Positions 11,580-21,999 of a stretch of DNA of 64,000 bases are shown here, in pieces. Both the position numbers and the translations under genes were made by a program. The stretch covers positions 80,330 through 144,329 of the forward strand of contig JADNYV010000089.1 of NCBI GenBank assembly GCA_015501055.1, given 5' to 3'. Under the pieces are notes generated by a model. That model saw nothing but the letters and a program-made list of their open reading frames with translations. It ran no database searches and was not told the origin of the DNA. Every line of letters starts with the position of its first letter. Position 1 is the stretch's first letter. Origin of the DNA: Mucidula mucida (taxonomy: Eukaryota; Basidiomycota; Agaricomycetes; Agaricales; Physalacriaceae).

Positions 11580-11920
11580 CAAAAACAGCTGTCAGATTTC
11601 CGAACATAAACATAAACAAGGAGAGACAAGAATAATAAAATCAGAGTAAACAAGAAGTTGGTCTCATGCGCAGTGCGTCGAAGTGAGCTGAGTTAAATAT
11701 TCATCACGGGAAGCCAAAAAGACAACAACGGGGCGATGTCGTAAAACTCACTTCGATGATCTGCACCATGGTGTCCGCCATGAAGGAGGTAGGGCATGGA
11801 AGCAGCAGAGAGGTTCTTCGAAAGCGATATGGACTGGGGGCCGTAAAGCATCGACGGCGGCGTACCATGCATAGCGTTCCAATACTGAGCCCCCAGCGCG
11901 CGCACTCTTTTACATGGCAA
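11580..11920 (-). CDS. Gene Y, proximal copy (small membrane protein, 5' part deleted)
   Basis: On the minus strand the exon ends HALPPSWRTPWCRSS. A 64-nt intron (11751-11688, GTGAGT...ACTCAG) joins it in frame to an exon ending in a hydrophobic helix and a basic tail (TLILLFLSLLVYVYVRKSD). The right-arm equivalent extends 603 bp further upstream and there includes the GSVYDTSYFRDRNDA segment shared with other Y copies. This copy has therefore lost its 5' part. The role is unknown. Confidence 0.4.
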
Positions 11921-12199
11921 AAGCCAGGCTGGCTGCCAACAATTTCGTTTTATGATGTTGAGTCAATGGTGGTGATATTGCTAGGCGGCCAGTCGGTCGA
12001 AAGGCTCGATATTGTTAGCCGGTGTGTTGTCGCATTTCTGGGCGTTGGTGATGGTCATGGTAAGAGATGGGACACCGGCCCGCAACTCCGCTGGCTTCCT
12101 CTTTTCCATGGTTAACGTCTACATACGCGTACAGACCCCGTCATACAATTTTCGCGAAAGCAACAACAAGGAAACGATATCTCTTCGCCGGTGAAGGCG

Positions 12200-12969
12200 T
12201 ACATCGTATATATGGGTTCCGCAATATTAAATGACTGACAGTGATATAGTAAATGACCCCCCATAGGAGGAGAATGACGGCCAGGATGTCTCAATTTTCG
12301 TGGCAAGCAGAGAGCATTTCAATCTCAAAGGTGCTGTACATTTGCACCCATTTCAATGAAGCAGCTGTGACGCGTCGCGTTGCGTCGTTCCACGTCAGAC
12401 TCGGTCGCCTCCACCCTAGCAATCACATCTCTAGTCGACATTTCCTCGTAATTCATCACATTCTTCTCCTTCCCTGCGTAAACTGAAGGAGCGCGCAAGT
12501 CGCCCAAAGGCGAGAACTGACTCCAAGGTTTGTGGCGCTACAATAATCAACACTCATCAATATGTTTTGTAGACATACGTGAGCCGTTGATCCTCGAATT
12601 ATCTACCAAGCCGCTTGTGTTCCTCTGCTGAGGCTTTCATGAGCTCGCCAAGCTGGCATTCACGATATTTTCAAGCACGAACGTACGCACGCCATCCTAA
12701 ACCTAGGTACCTCTGCAACCGTGTGGAGGCTCGGCGCCGCTCCTCCCCGACAGCTTTGCTCGGCTAAAGACATTGTCAACGGCTCGTTATATCCGCAACC
12801 TCGACGAAGGTGTAGCTCGAATGTCTCATCCTGGCAACGTGACCGCGCCAAGGTAAAGTTCGCTACTTGCCCGAACACACACCCTACACATCGCCTTGGC
12901 TTTACCACCGTCATGTCCATGTGTGTTCGACGCCTCAGTCGTTTTGCGTTCTCTGCGTCGCGTATATAA
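12200..12969 (+). promoter_or_regulatory. Conserved upstream region of KD1
   Basis: This block is repeated before KD2, KD3 and KD4. It contains GTGGCAAGCAGAGAGC, the palindromic core GACGCGTCGCG (about 12368), a TTGTGGCGCTACAAT motif, CATCCTGGCAACGTGACC and, 51-57 bp before the start codon, the TATA box TATATAAG (12963-12969). Conservation of a non-coding block over several copies suggests promoter function. Confidence 0.6.
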
Positions 12970-13019
12970 GCACTGATCATTTAGTCTAGTCGACATCCAT
13001 CCCACTCCTCTCTACAAAC

Positions 13020-13652
13020 ATGTTAGTCAAAGTCCTCTCCGTCTTAACACTATCCGCCGTCGCCCTCGCAGCCCCGGCCTTACATGCTCCACTCGAAGCA
13101 CGCGCTGTGGCCAGAAGAGAATACTATGATCACAAGGACTACAAGGATAAAGACTACAAAGACACGGACTGCGACGACAAAGATAAAGACTACAAAGACA
13201 CGGACTACAAGGACAAGGAGACTTGGGTGGTACGCATACAACCTATGCGCGTTTAACATTCTTGCTAACCCCGCCGTATTCAGAATTGGAATGACAAGCA
13301 CGACGACTGGAAGGATAAACATGACGATAAGGACAAATACGACGGAAAGTACAGACGCAACAATGATAAGCACGACGAGAAGTACAAGCACGATTGGAAG
13401 GACAAGTATGATGGGAAGGATAAACATGACGACAAAGAGAAGTATGAGAAGGAGAAGCATGATGACAAGTACGATGGGAAGTACAAACGCACCGATGGGA
13501 AGGATAACGATTGGAAGGACAAGCACGACTGGGAGGACAAACATGATTGGGAGGACAAACATGATTGGGAGGACAAGCATGATTGGGAGGATAAGCATGA
13601 CTGGAAAGACAAACATGACGGGAAGGATAAGCATGACGACAAGTACTACTAG
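13020..13652 (+). CDS. KD1, secreted Lys/Asp/His-rich repeat protein
   Basis: There are two exons, 13020-13229 and 13284-13652, separated by a 54-nt intron (GTACGC donor, GCTAACC branch, TTCAG acceptor), giving 192 residues. Residues 1-18 are a signal peptide (MLVKVLSVLTLSAVALAA). A dibasic RR at 32-33 is a likely Kex2 site before EYYDHKD. The rest is almost all Lys, Asp, His, Trp and Tyr. Exon 1 has DYKD repeats with one Cys, and exon 2 has repeats such as HDWKDK and HDWEDK. It is highly charged, probably extended and wall- or matrix-associated, and may bind metal through His/Asp, which is inference. No known family is recognised. An identical inverted copy is KD4. Confidence 0.8.
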
Positions 13653-13769
13653 CCATGTTCGTCGCGCTCTGACTTGTACCTATCTACTGTACCCGTACTT
13701 CGCTCTGCTCTAGGACTTTTCTTCCCCACGGACACCTTGTATTAACTTTCATTGATCGCATCGCATTCA

Positions 13770-15560
13770 TGGTATGAACACGTCACGTTTTGTCACTTAT
13801 CAGGTTTCCTTCCTACCACCAATTTGGTGTGTTCCCAATCTCTTTTGCGTCGTCAGCTCTTTGCCACCTCGTGCCCTAACGGAATACTCATTGACTTTGC
13901 ACCGACGCTACGCTCGTATACTGTTCGTATATCATCCTGATACCATGATCCAATGGAAAGAATTCCTCGACGGATTCTTTTTCCGACTAGAACCAATTCG
14001 CAGACTCGTTTCCTGCTCTAATCAAACCGCAGAATAATGGGTATGTCAACATCTTTACACCATGTTATGAAAAGGCTTACATACTCTGAACAGGACCTAC
14101 TTTAACTACCATCATCCTGGCATCCACCACTTTCGCATCCGTGCTTCGAAAATCGCAAATGGATTCCATTCTTATTCCTGGATATACATAATTGTGTCGC
14201 CAAGATGGACGTTGCATTTCATGTAGGTACTATTGATTGGCGAATGCATAGAAATCGTACTTGAGAATAGCGCCGAGAACTGGGTACGTCGTCTGCTTTT
14301 GGCCTGCGCTTTTCTGACCGTCATGTATATTAGTAGGACGTGCTAGTTCCCTCTGCCTAAATACTGCACGGCGACGGCGGTTGGTTACCAGGTCGTCTGC
14401 GGCCTTTCCTGATCGCATGGTCGTATACTACCGCCCTTCTCTCGATTTCACCATTACCGCCAGGTCGGATGGAATATCGACGAGATGGGCGTTAGCCTTC
14501 CTGCAAATATCAATTCATGAAGGGGAAGAAGTACCAAATTAGAATGGCATACAGGAAATGGTACGTCGTCTACATGCAGCTATGCTTTTCGAACCGAGGT
14601 TGTATGGCCAGACTTCCCCTTCTCCGCTCTAAATATCGTGCCACGGCGGCAGCTCCCAGGACGTCCGCGTCTTTTCCATCGTTCTCTCCATATGCATCGT
14701 TATCACCCTCGTTTGCTCGTACACCGCTCTCTTCCCCCCGATTCCAAATGCACTCAAGACAGTTCTGAATGGGGCATGGAAGGTACTCAATGCACCAAGT
14801 CGGGCGCGACATGCACATGCGGATCAACAGCTTGTCCGTCTGACAGGGCTCCGCGCGTATATCCACCTCACCTCGAATAATGACGATCTCCCCAGATTTT
14901 CCGACCTCGCTGATTGTCTACGCGAACTCACCACCTGCATATGAATGCGCATTGGCTTGCCTTGTGCCGTCCAGCTCTGCTATGGAATGTCATAGGCGCC
15001 GTTCCGACAAGGCTCTATGTGTGCACGTTGTCCTTGTAGAGAGTCTGTATACGGAGTTGTGGTAGTCGTCTGTGCGCTTGGGCATAGCAGGTGGTCATAC
15101 TTGGCTCTACTCGTCTAAAATCCGAGGCATGTTGGATCATAGCTCCAGAGACTTTCCGCGGCAACCATCACGTCCTAGTGGCAGTCGGTGCCCACCGCCC
15201 TGTACATCGAGCCCCCTCGTGCCTTGCGCTCGACGGCCCTCGGTCGACCATACATCGACTCCAGGCCGTCCTGGCGTCCAGGATCGGTGGCGATGCCAAC
15301 GAGTTTCGGTTGATCCTCTCAATCCTACTTTTGACATACCAGCATCGTGTACACTGGTTGATCCCTGATGACCGCAGCGGACGGTTGTGCAGAAATCGTC
15401 TTAAAGGCAGCGAGTTCAGTGAACAGCGAACAGCCGTTGTGTTCGTATATTGGTCTTCGCGTACTCAACGATCGATTTCCCGCCATGTCCTTAGTGATCA
15501 GTGCATATACAAAAATCTTTCGTACGAATACAGGTATCAGTACTACACTTTTTAATAGTT
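13770..15560 (+). CDS. Gene X copy iv (multi-exon membrane protein, probably decayed)
   Basis: This copy starts about 120 bp after KD1. It encodes, in pieces, NGILIDFAPTL, a QWKEFLDGFF segment, a hydrophobic TLTTIILASTTFASVL, and a membrane-like FSIVLSICIVITLVCSYTALF at about 14.68 kb. The 3' end has IHRLQAVLASRIGGD and the DDRSG module at about 15.37 kb. Intron signals include GTACGT at about 14284 and 14561. Some exon frames contain stops. It converges on the NLR tail with about 30 bp between. No known family is recognised. Confidence 0.4.
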
Positions 15561-15583
15561 AATATCGAGTTTCTGACGAACAT

Positions 15584-16102
15584 CTACTGTATCGATAGGC
15601 GCAGCGCTGGCGGCGCCACATATAAATAAAGGGCAACGGCAGCTACAACAACAAGAAGAAGTACTGCAGGTATACGATATGTATCGACTGCTTCGAATGC
15701 CCGCCTGGAATCGGAAACGACTTGGTCATCGAGCTCATTGGAGACATCAACCAGGCGTCGCGCGTATGGGCGTAAAATTTCTGTGAACTTTTTTTGGGGT
15801 AGGAAAGGGTTTTGAAGAAATATGACAGGTTCCTGAGAAAGCATCAACAGCGCAAGCAATAATTCTGGGGGTACCATATGCGTGATGTGCGCATCAAGAT
15901 CGATATCCTCTCTCTGCAGGAATACTGCGGTGACATCCAGGATTTTTGGGGGTCGGGATCTTGGAGCACCTGGGAGAGGATATACTGGGAACCGGGCTGG
16001 CGGATAGGGATTACTGGTTGCATCGCGGGAGAGGCGTTCGAGGATCATTTTGATGTTCTCAATTCGGTTGTTGGTGTCAGACCACCAAAAGATCGGGACA
16101 TT
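15584..16102 (-). pseudogene. NLR-A tail: C-terminal part of a NACHT protein
   Basis: On the minus strand about 172 codons match the C-terminus of the NLR at 44.1-47.2 kb almost perfectly (from VPIFWWSDTNNRIEN to the end). It includes a hydrophobic segment LLLVVVAAVALYLYVAPP that would anchor the protein in a membrane. The match stops at 16102, where sequence related to gene Y begins, so the NACHT domain is missing. It is a 5'-truncated copy made by the inverted duplication. Confidence 0.75.
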
Positions 16103-16137
16103 TAATGCACACACGGTATGATACGGGGGGAGGAAAG

Positions 16138-16480
16138 CTAAGACTGATATTAGATACCGAAGAATATTAGAAAGAAGCGCGATGTACACGCTATAGCCAC
16201 AGCCCCCGACAATTAAGATCTTCCGCATCGTTCCTATATCGAAAACGCGATGTGCACTGAGCCGACAAAGGTGGCGACTTGCAGCACGACGGCAGAGTGA
16301 TAAAGTACAGTGATGTGACAGCAAATGCTTGGGGTAGAAATCCATGTGTCGATCCAAATTTTGTGATCATGACGGACCAGTAAACGCGTTCGAAGCATCC
16401 AGCCAAACTTTATAGGGTTAGTCAAGGGCGAAAGGTGTACGCATAGCAACGTACGCAAACCAAGCATCTAGCCTTGGTGG
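16138..16480 (-). pseudogene. Gene Y copy of unit B
   Basis: This aligns with 10620-10980. It has the conserved HKIWIDTWISTP segment and a hydrophobic VLQVATFVGSVHIAFSI, then a stop. The flanking motif ACGCATAGCAACGTACG is shared. It marks the start of the second tandem unit. The second exon was not found next to it. Confidence 0.4.
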
Positions 16481-17640
16481 CCTCGGCGTATACAACGTGA
16501 ACTGGATGAGTACCATCAACGTCGGCCCACTCCAAGAATCTTCATCGCTGGGACTATTGCAATATTCAGCGGGAGGCCATGATTCTTGCAATACTGGTCG
16601 TCGATCAACGTGTCTCCTAGTATACGGCTCCGACTCACGATGACTGGAAGCTTTATCAGATACTAGGCGCGCACCAGGGTAAAAGCGTCAATGTAGCGGG
16701 AACACGCGTACGCCAGCGGTGGGATATTCGAACAAGGCATGTTACGCGGCTTACAACTTGACCCTATAAAGTCTGCAACGAAAAGGATGAGAACGAAGGT
16801 AGGAGAATCGACAGCGGCGTACCATGCTTAGCGGAGCACCAATTCCGCAAGACGCGCCCGTGCCGTCCATTTCGATAACACGAACTGTCATTTTTTGCAT
16901 CTCCAAATCCACGAAGCCTGCCAGAGGTGCCGCTTCCTGCCGGGGCGCTGTCGAGCGAATGGTGGCGATAAATCTGTTTTCCCTTTTCCGAGCGTATTGG
17001 GAGATAATAATGTGCTCATGCCAGAGGTTCATATTTCCTGGGCGGCGCGGCTCGTCGAAAGGCTCGAAAATGCTAGCTGGCGTGTGGTCGCCTTTCTGGC
17101 CTGGCGTAACCTCCGGTCATCGTTGGTGATGGTGATGGTAAGAGAGGCAGTGACACCGACCCTGAACCTTCTCTCTTCCAACGATAATGATCTCGACGCG
17201 TACTCCGCCAAACAGTTCCTGCCGCAAGATTAAGAAAACAACAACATCTCATTGGCCAATGACTGGGAAGGCGCAGATTGTATGTATGATCTCTATTACA
17301 TTTCACTGACGGTGATATTCGCTCGCTGATGCCACCAACTGTGAATGGCCACTCATGCATAGAATTTAACTCGGTTTCTGACGAGGATGTCGACCGGTAA
17401 AAACAACTTTCGTAGTCTTGCAAGCAGGCGCACGTTAAATTTTACGGAAATCGATGACAATGTGGCAAATTGACGCGACGCGTCGCGTCGCCCAAACCAG
17501 CTCGTCGTCCCCTGACAGATCCCCTTCTCCTCTCTCACCGCGTAAACTCTCGGACCGCGCGAGTCTTCTAACATCAAGGATTACTTCCAAGGTTTGTGGC
17601 GCTATAATGATTCACAGACACTGATAGTAAACTTTTGTTC
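16481..17640. repeat. Unit B segment matching 10.95-12.5 kb
   Basis: Patches matching the left part of unit A occur in the same order: the GTCGGCCCACTCCA stretch, the GGTGATGGTCATGG-like stretch and the GACGCGTCGCGTCG palindrome (about 17475). It is a diverged tandem copy. No intact gene is seen. Confidence 0.45.
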
Positions 17641-17814
17641 TGCATTACTCGAAGGATACATGCTCAACGAAAAACAGTCTATCCTTAGTTTCAGTACCAA
17701 GCGGCTTATCGTGCTCTGCTGAGGCTTGCATGAACGCGCCAAGGTAGCATTCGCGAGCTCTCAGATACACATGACTACGTACTAGGGCTCGGCGTCTACG
17801 TTCGCTGACCCTCA

Positions 17815-18070
17815 ACAGATTTTCTCGGCTAAAACATTGTCAACGGCTTGTTACATCCGCACCCTCGACGAAGGTGCAGCTCGAATGTCTCATCCTGGCA
17901 ACGTGACCGCGCCAAGGTAAAGCTCGCTGCATGCCCGAACACACGCCCTACACATCGCCTTGCCTCGGTCGGTCGCCTCCGCCCAAGCAATTGCCTCCCT
18001 CGTCAACACTTCCTCCTAACCTATCACATTAGTCACGCTCAACCTAAGTCTCCCAAAAGCGAGAACTAAC
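17815..18070 (+). promoter_or_regulatory. Orphan copy of the KD upstream region
   Basis: The block TCTCATCCTGGCAACGTGAC with its flanks is repeated here, but no KD reading frame follows. A second copy at about 18240-18480 directly precedes KD2. This looks like a tandem duplication of promoter DNA alone, or a lost KD gene. Confidence 0.5.
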
Positions 18071-18239
18071 TCCAAGGTTTGTGGCGCTACAATGATGAAC
18101 AGCGTGAGCCGTTTGATCGATCTATCCTCAAATCATCTACGTGTTCCTTTGCATGAGCGCGCCAAGCTGGCATTCACGAGATATTCAAGCACGAATATGC
18201 GCACGCCATCCTAAACCTAGGTACCTCTGCAACCTCAGC

Positions 18240-18525
18240 GCCCACGTTCTCTCCGCCTTTCTCGGCTAAAGACATTGTCAACGGCTCGTTATATCCGCAA
18301 TTTCAATGGAGGCGTAGCTCAAATGTCTCATCCTGGCAACGTGACCGCGCCAAGGTAAAGCTCGCTGCATGCCCGAACACACTATACATGGCTTGACCAT
18401 CGTCATGGCCATGTGTGCTCGACGCCTCAGTCGGTGTACCTTCTTGCGTCGCGTATTTAAGCACTGAACATTTAGTTAACTCAATACTATCCTTCCCACT
18501 CCTCCAACAATCCATCTCTACCAAC
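18240..18525 (+). promoter_or_regulatory. Upstream region of KD2
   Basis: This is the conserved KD upstream block, ending in the TATA-like TATTTAA (18454-18460) about 70 bp before the start. KD1 and KD3 have TATATAAG at this site, so this box is altered by one base. Confidence 0.55.
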
Positions 18526-19169
18526 ATGTTGGTCAACATCCTCTCCGTCTTAACACTCTCCGCGGTTGCTCTCGCAGCCCCGGCCTTACACGCTCGACTT
18601 GACGCACGCGCTGTGGCCAGAAGAGAATACTATGATCACAAGGACTACAAGGATAAGGACTACAAAGACACGGACTGCGACGACAAGGATGAAGATTACA
18701 AAGACAAAGACTACAAGGACAAGGAGACTTGGGTGGTATGCATATAGTCTTCGGCGCTTAGCGGTTTTGCTAACGCCGTCTCCGTACTCAGAATTGGAAT
18801 GACAAACACGATGATTGGAAGGATAAACATGACGATAAGGACAAATACGACGGGAAGTACAGACGCAACAATGATAAGCACGACGAGAAGGATAAGCACG
18901 ATTGGAAAGACAAGCATGACGGGAAGGATAAATACGACGACAAAGAGAAGTACGGGAAGGATAAGCACGATGGGAAGTACAAGCGCACTGACGGGAAGGA
19001 TAATGATTGGAAGGACAAGCACGACTGGGAGGGAAAGCACGATTGGGAGGACAAGCATGACGAAAAGTACAAGCACGATTGGGAGGATAAGCATGATTGG
19101 GAGGATAAGCATGACTGGAAAGACAAGCACGACGGGAAGGACAAGCACGACGACAAGTACTACCACTAG
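18526..19169 (+). CDS. KD2, secreted Lys/Asp/His-rich repeat protein
   Basis: There are two exons, 18526-18735 and 18792-19169, with a 56-nt intron (GTATGC donor, GCTAACG branch, CTCAG acceptor), giving 195 residues. The signal peptide and the VARR processing site are as in KD1, with a few substitutions (LDARAV for LEARAV). The repeat region has the same start (NWNDKHDDWKDK) but a different internal repeat pattern, for example HDWEGK and HDEKYK, and ends DDKYYH. The open frame is preserved despite divergence, which suggests function. Confidence 0.8.
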
Positions 19170-19329
19170 CCATGATCGTCGTGCGCTAACCTATACCTAT
19201 AACTATGTACCACGGACTTCGCTCTGATCTAGGACTTTACTTACATACGGACAACTTGTATTTACTTTCATTGATTGCATCGCATTCTTCTTCTTCTCAG
19301 CGTGTCGATATTCTGGTGACTGTGCGTGA

Positions 19330-20975
19330 CTGTCACTCATCAGGTTTCCTTCCTGCCACCAAATTGCTATGGTGCCACCCATTCTCTTTCGCGCTTCCGG
19401 CCTCAGCTCTTTTCCGCCTCGTTTTCGAACGGGATACTCGTCGACTTTGCACCGACGCCACGTTGTCGGTACTAATACCGTGCGGATATGGAAAGAATTC
19501 CTCGACGGATTCTTTGTTAACTAGAACCCATTTGCAGACTCGTTACCGACTCTAATTAGCGCGCGGAAAACTGGGTATGCCAGCATGTCTTTACAATGTT
19601 TACAAAACTTACTTTGCAGTTTGCGCAGGCATCCGCATCTACCTTTGTCCTTCTGGAACTCACACATGGATTCCATCCGTCTTTTTTGATGTATTTACTT
19701 CGCCGAGGTGGATGTTAGCCTTCCGCAGATGTTGATGACGATGCACGGCGAAATCGTGTAGCAGAATAGCGCCTAGAAATCGGTGTGTTTTCTGCTTTCA
19801 CCCTGGTTTTTTCCAACTCACGGTTCTCTCATAGAACTCCCTCGCTCCTGTCCATATTTGCGCGGCGGCGGCTGGTCGCCAGGTCGTCTACATCTGACTG
19901 TTCAAAGCCTTCTTCATTGGTGTCATCTCCATCGCATGGTCGTATACGCTCTTCTCGAACACACAAGTACCGTGCCACCGTACCAATACTATCATGTCGG
20001 ACAGAATACCGACGAGATAAACATCAGCTTTACTGGAGATGCTGATTGACCCAAGCCAAGTCGTGTTTTAGAATGACGCTCAGAAATTGGTACGCGGTCT
20101 GCGTTCAGGCAGGCCTTTTCTAAGTACGATGTACGATCAGGCTTCCTCTTCGGCGGTGCCCGATTCCAAATGCACTCAATACAGTTCTGAATGGGGCATG
20201 GAACGTACTCAATGCACCAAGTCGAGCGCGACATGCACAAGTTGTCTGTCTGACAGGGCTCCACGCGTATATCGACCTCGAATAACGGCGATCTCCCCAG
20301 ACATTGCGACCTCGCTGATTGTCTACGCGAGCTTACCACCCGCATATGAATCCGCACATGGTCCAGCTCTGCTAGGGAGTCTCGCAGACTTGCCATTTCG
20401 ACGGGGCTCTAGGTGTGCTTCTAGAGAGTCTGTATACGGAGTTGTGGCAGTCGTCTGTGCGCTTGGACATAGCAGGTGGTCATACTTGGCTCTACCCGTT
20501 TAAAATCCGAGGCATCTTGGATAACAGCTCCAGAGACTTTCTGGGGCAACCATCACGTCCTATAGTCGCAGTCGGTGCCCGCCGTCTTGACGTCGACAAT
20601 TCGCGCTTTGCGCTCGATTGCTATTCGCCCATCATTACTCGGGCGATCATACATCGACTCCAGGCGATCCTGGCGTCCTGGATCTGTGACGAACCCAACG
20701 AGTTTCGGTTGACCCTCTCAATCCTACTAAGGTCATACCAGCATCGTGTACACTTTGTGCTTATGGTTGAGCCTTGATGGCCGCAGTGGATACGGTGGTG
20801 CAGACATCGTCTTGAGGGCAGCGATTACGGGCGATACATGCTCTGAACAGGCCGAAAGCCGTTGTGTTCGTATATTCGTCTCCCTTTATCGTCGCGTATT
20901 GAGCGATCGATTTCCCGCCATGTCCTTCGTTAATGTGCATACATAAAATTCTTTCGTACAAATCCAAATATCCGT
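19330..20975 (+). pseudogene. Gene X copy v (unit B)
   Basis: The same modules as copy iv follow KD2 at similar spacing: VSFLPP, NGILVDFAPTP, a FFIGVISIAWSYTLF membrane-like stretch at about 19.92 kb, the LDIAGGHTWLYPFKI segment at about 20.46 kb, IHRLQAILASWI, and GRSGYGGADIVLRAA at about 20.77 kb. The early exons carry stops, while the 3' part (20415-20777) is open. It is probably decayed. Confidence 0.4.
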
Positions 20976-21006
20976 ACTACACTGTTTATAGTCTTCTGAT
21001 GAACTT

Positions 21007-21690
21007 CTATTGTATCGATAGGCGCACGACTAGCGCTGGCGGCGCCACGTATAAATAGAGGGCGATGGCGGCTACAAGAAGAAGAAGAAGAACTGAAGTC
21101 ATACGATACGTATCTACAGCTTCAAATGCCCGCGTTGCATCAACAGCGACTAGGTCACTGAGGGCTTTAGGAACATGAGCGATTATGCTGTCAGTGGAGA
21201 CTGGTTTGGGAACATGGTCGGAGATGCTAGCATCGGAGATAGTAGAGATCATGTCGCAAGCAAAAACAAACCTGAGCTGCTCCCAAGACGGGAAAATCTA
21301 CGGATACTTCGAGCTGGTAGTGGCATAAATCCACATAATGGCCTGAAGAGCAAGTTGCTTCATTCTGCCGCCTTGTTTGCCAATGCGCTCGAATATCTGG
21401 CCATATGCTTCGTCTAAACTAACAGAAATGGACATGAGCACCTTGCGGATGTCAACTTCACTGGCGACGTCGTGCTCCAGCTCCCATAGTGTTAGACTCG
21501 CTAACAGAAACATGCCGTTCGCTCTCGCAACAATCTCTTCGCGAACGCTGGTCTGTAGATCCTCGTTGTCCCTTACCCAAGGCAAGTCTGGGAGTTTGCT
21601 ATTGACGAGAGTGAGGATGTCATGATCTGCAGCTCGAATGCGGAGAGATGGATAATCTTTTATCTGGGAGAAGATGTTGCGCGAGGTGAT
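21007..21690 (-). pseudogene. NLR-B, 3' part (split by copia-2)
   Basis: On the minus strand the frame resumes right after copia-2 at the sequence following the NACHT sensor region and encodes VRDNEDLQTSVREEIVARAN and GRMKQLALQAIMWIYA. It then jumps to the C-terminal tail RAFEAVDTYRM with the hydrophobic VLLLLLVAAIALYLYVAPPA. Compared with the NLR at 44-47 kb, the whole domain between WIYA and the tail is deleted. It joins in frame to 26547-26995 if the element and one GTGAT copy are ignored. Confidence 0.8.
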
Positions 21691-21992
21691 TGTTGTAAGA
21701 TATGGGGAATATGATGTTGCAGTGGCTAACTGCGAGACTCGAGCTATGTGAGGATGAGGGAGAAGTAAGAGTAATTAGATTCTTTTGAGGGCCTTGCAGG
21801 CCGCGTATATATATACTACAAATTGTAGAGTACTAGAATGTTCTACTATCTACTGAAATAAATACTTGACTCATTTGCTGAGTGAGCAGACGAGCGAACG
21901 TCCCAAATCCGCGTGAACGAGTATGTACGCGAAGGTTCCGGAAGATGCCGGATTGGGACGTGTCGTGCACAGCCACGACTGCTCCTTCGACA
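21691..21992 (-). repeat. Copia-2 3' LTR
   Basis: This is a direct repeat of 26245-26546 with three mismatches. It is preceded on the minus strand by the polypurine tract CTTGAGGGGGAG (22004-21993). Confidence 0.95.
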
Positions 21993-21999
21993 CTCCCCC

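Larger units (their letters stand above)
9663..16102 (+). repeat. Left arm of large inverted duplication
   Basis: This 6.44-kb segment is repeated in inverted orientation at 46650-53693. For about 11.9-16.1 kb paired positions sum to 62752, and for 9.66-11.8 kb to about 63355-63356. The step is a 603-bp segment present only in the right arm. Only scattered single-base differences are visible between the arms. The outer boundary is at GTTGAAGATTTG. The inner boundary falls inside an NLR coding sequence. The arm holds two Y copies, KD1, X copy iv and an NLR tail. Confidence 0.95.

Noticed and set aside
13080..13660. Long antisense frames over KD exon 2 (for example Ser/Cys/Leu-rich and Val/Leu/Ile-rich frames), also over KD2, KD3 and KD4
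   Set aside because: They are by-products of the short codon repeats, which leave all antisense frames open. The sense frame has a signal peptide, splice sites and promoter.
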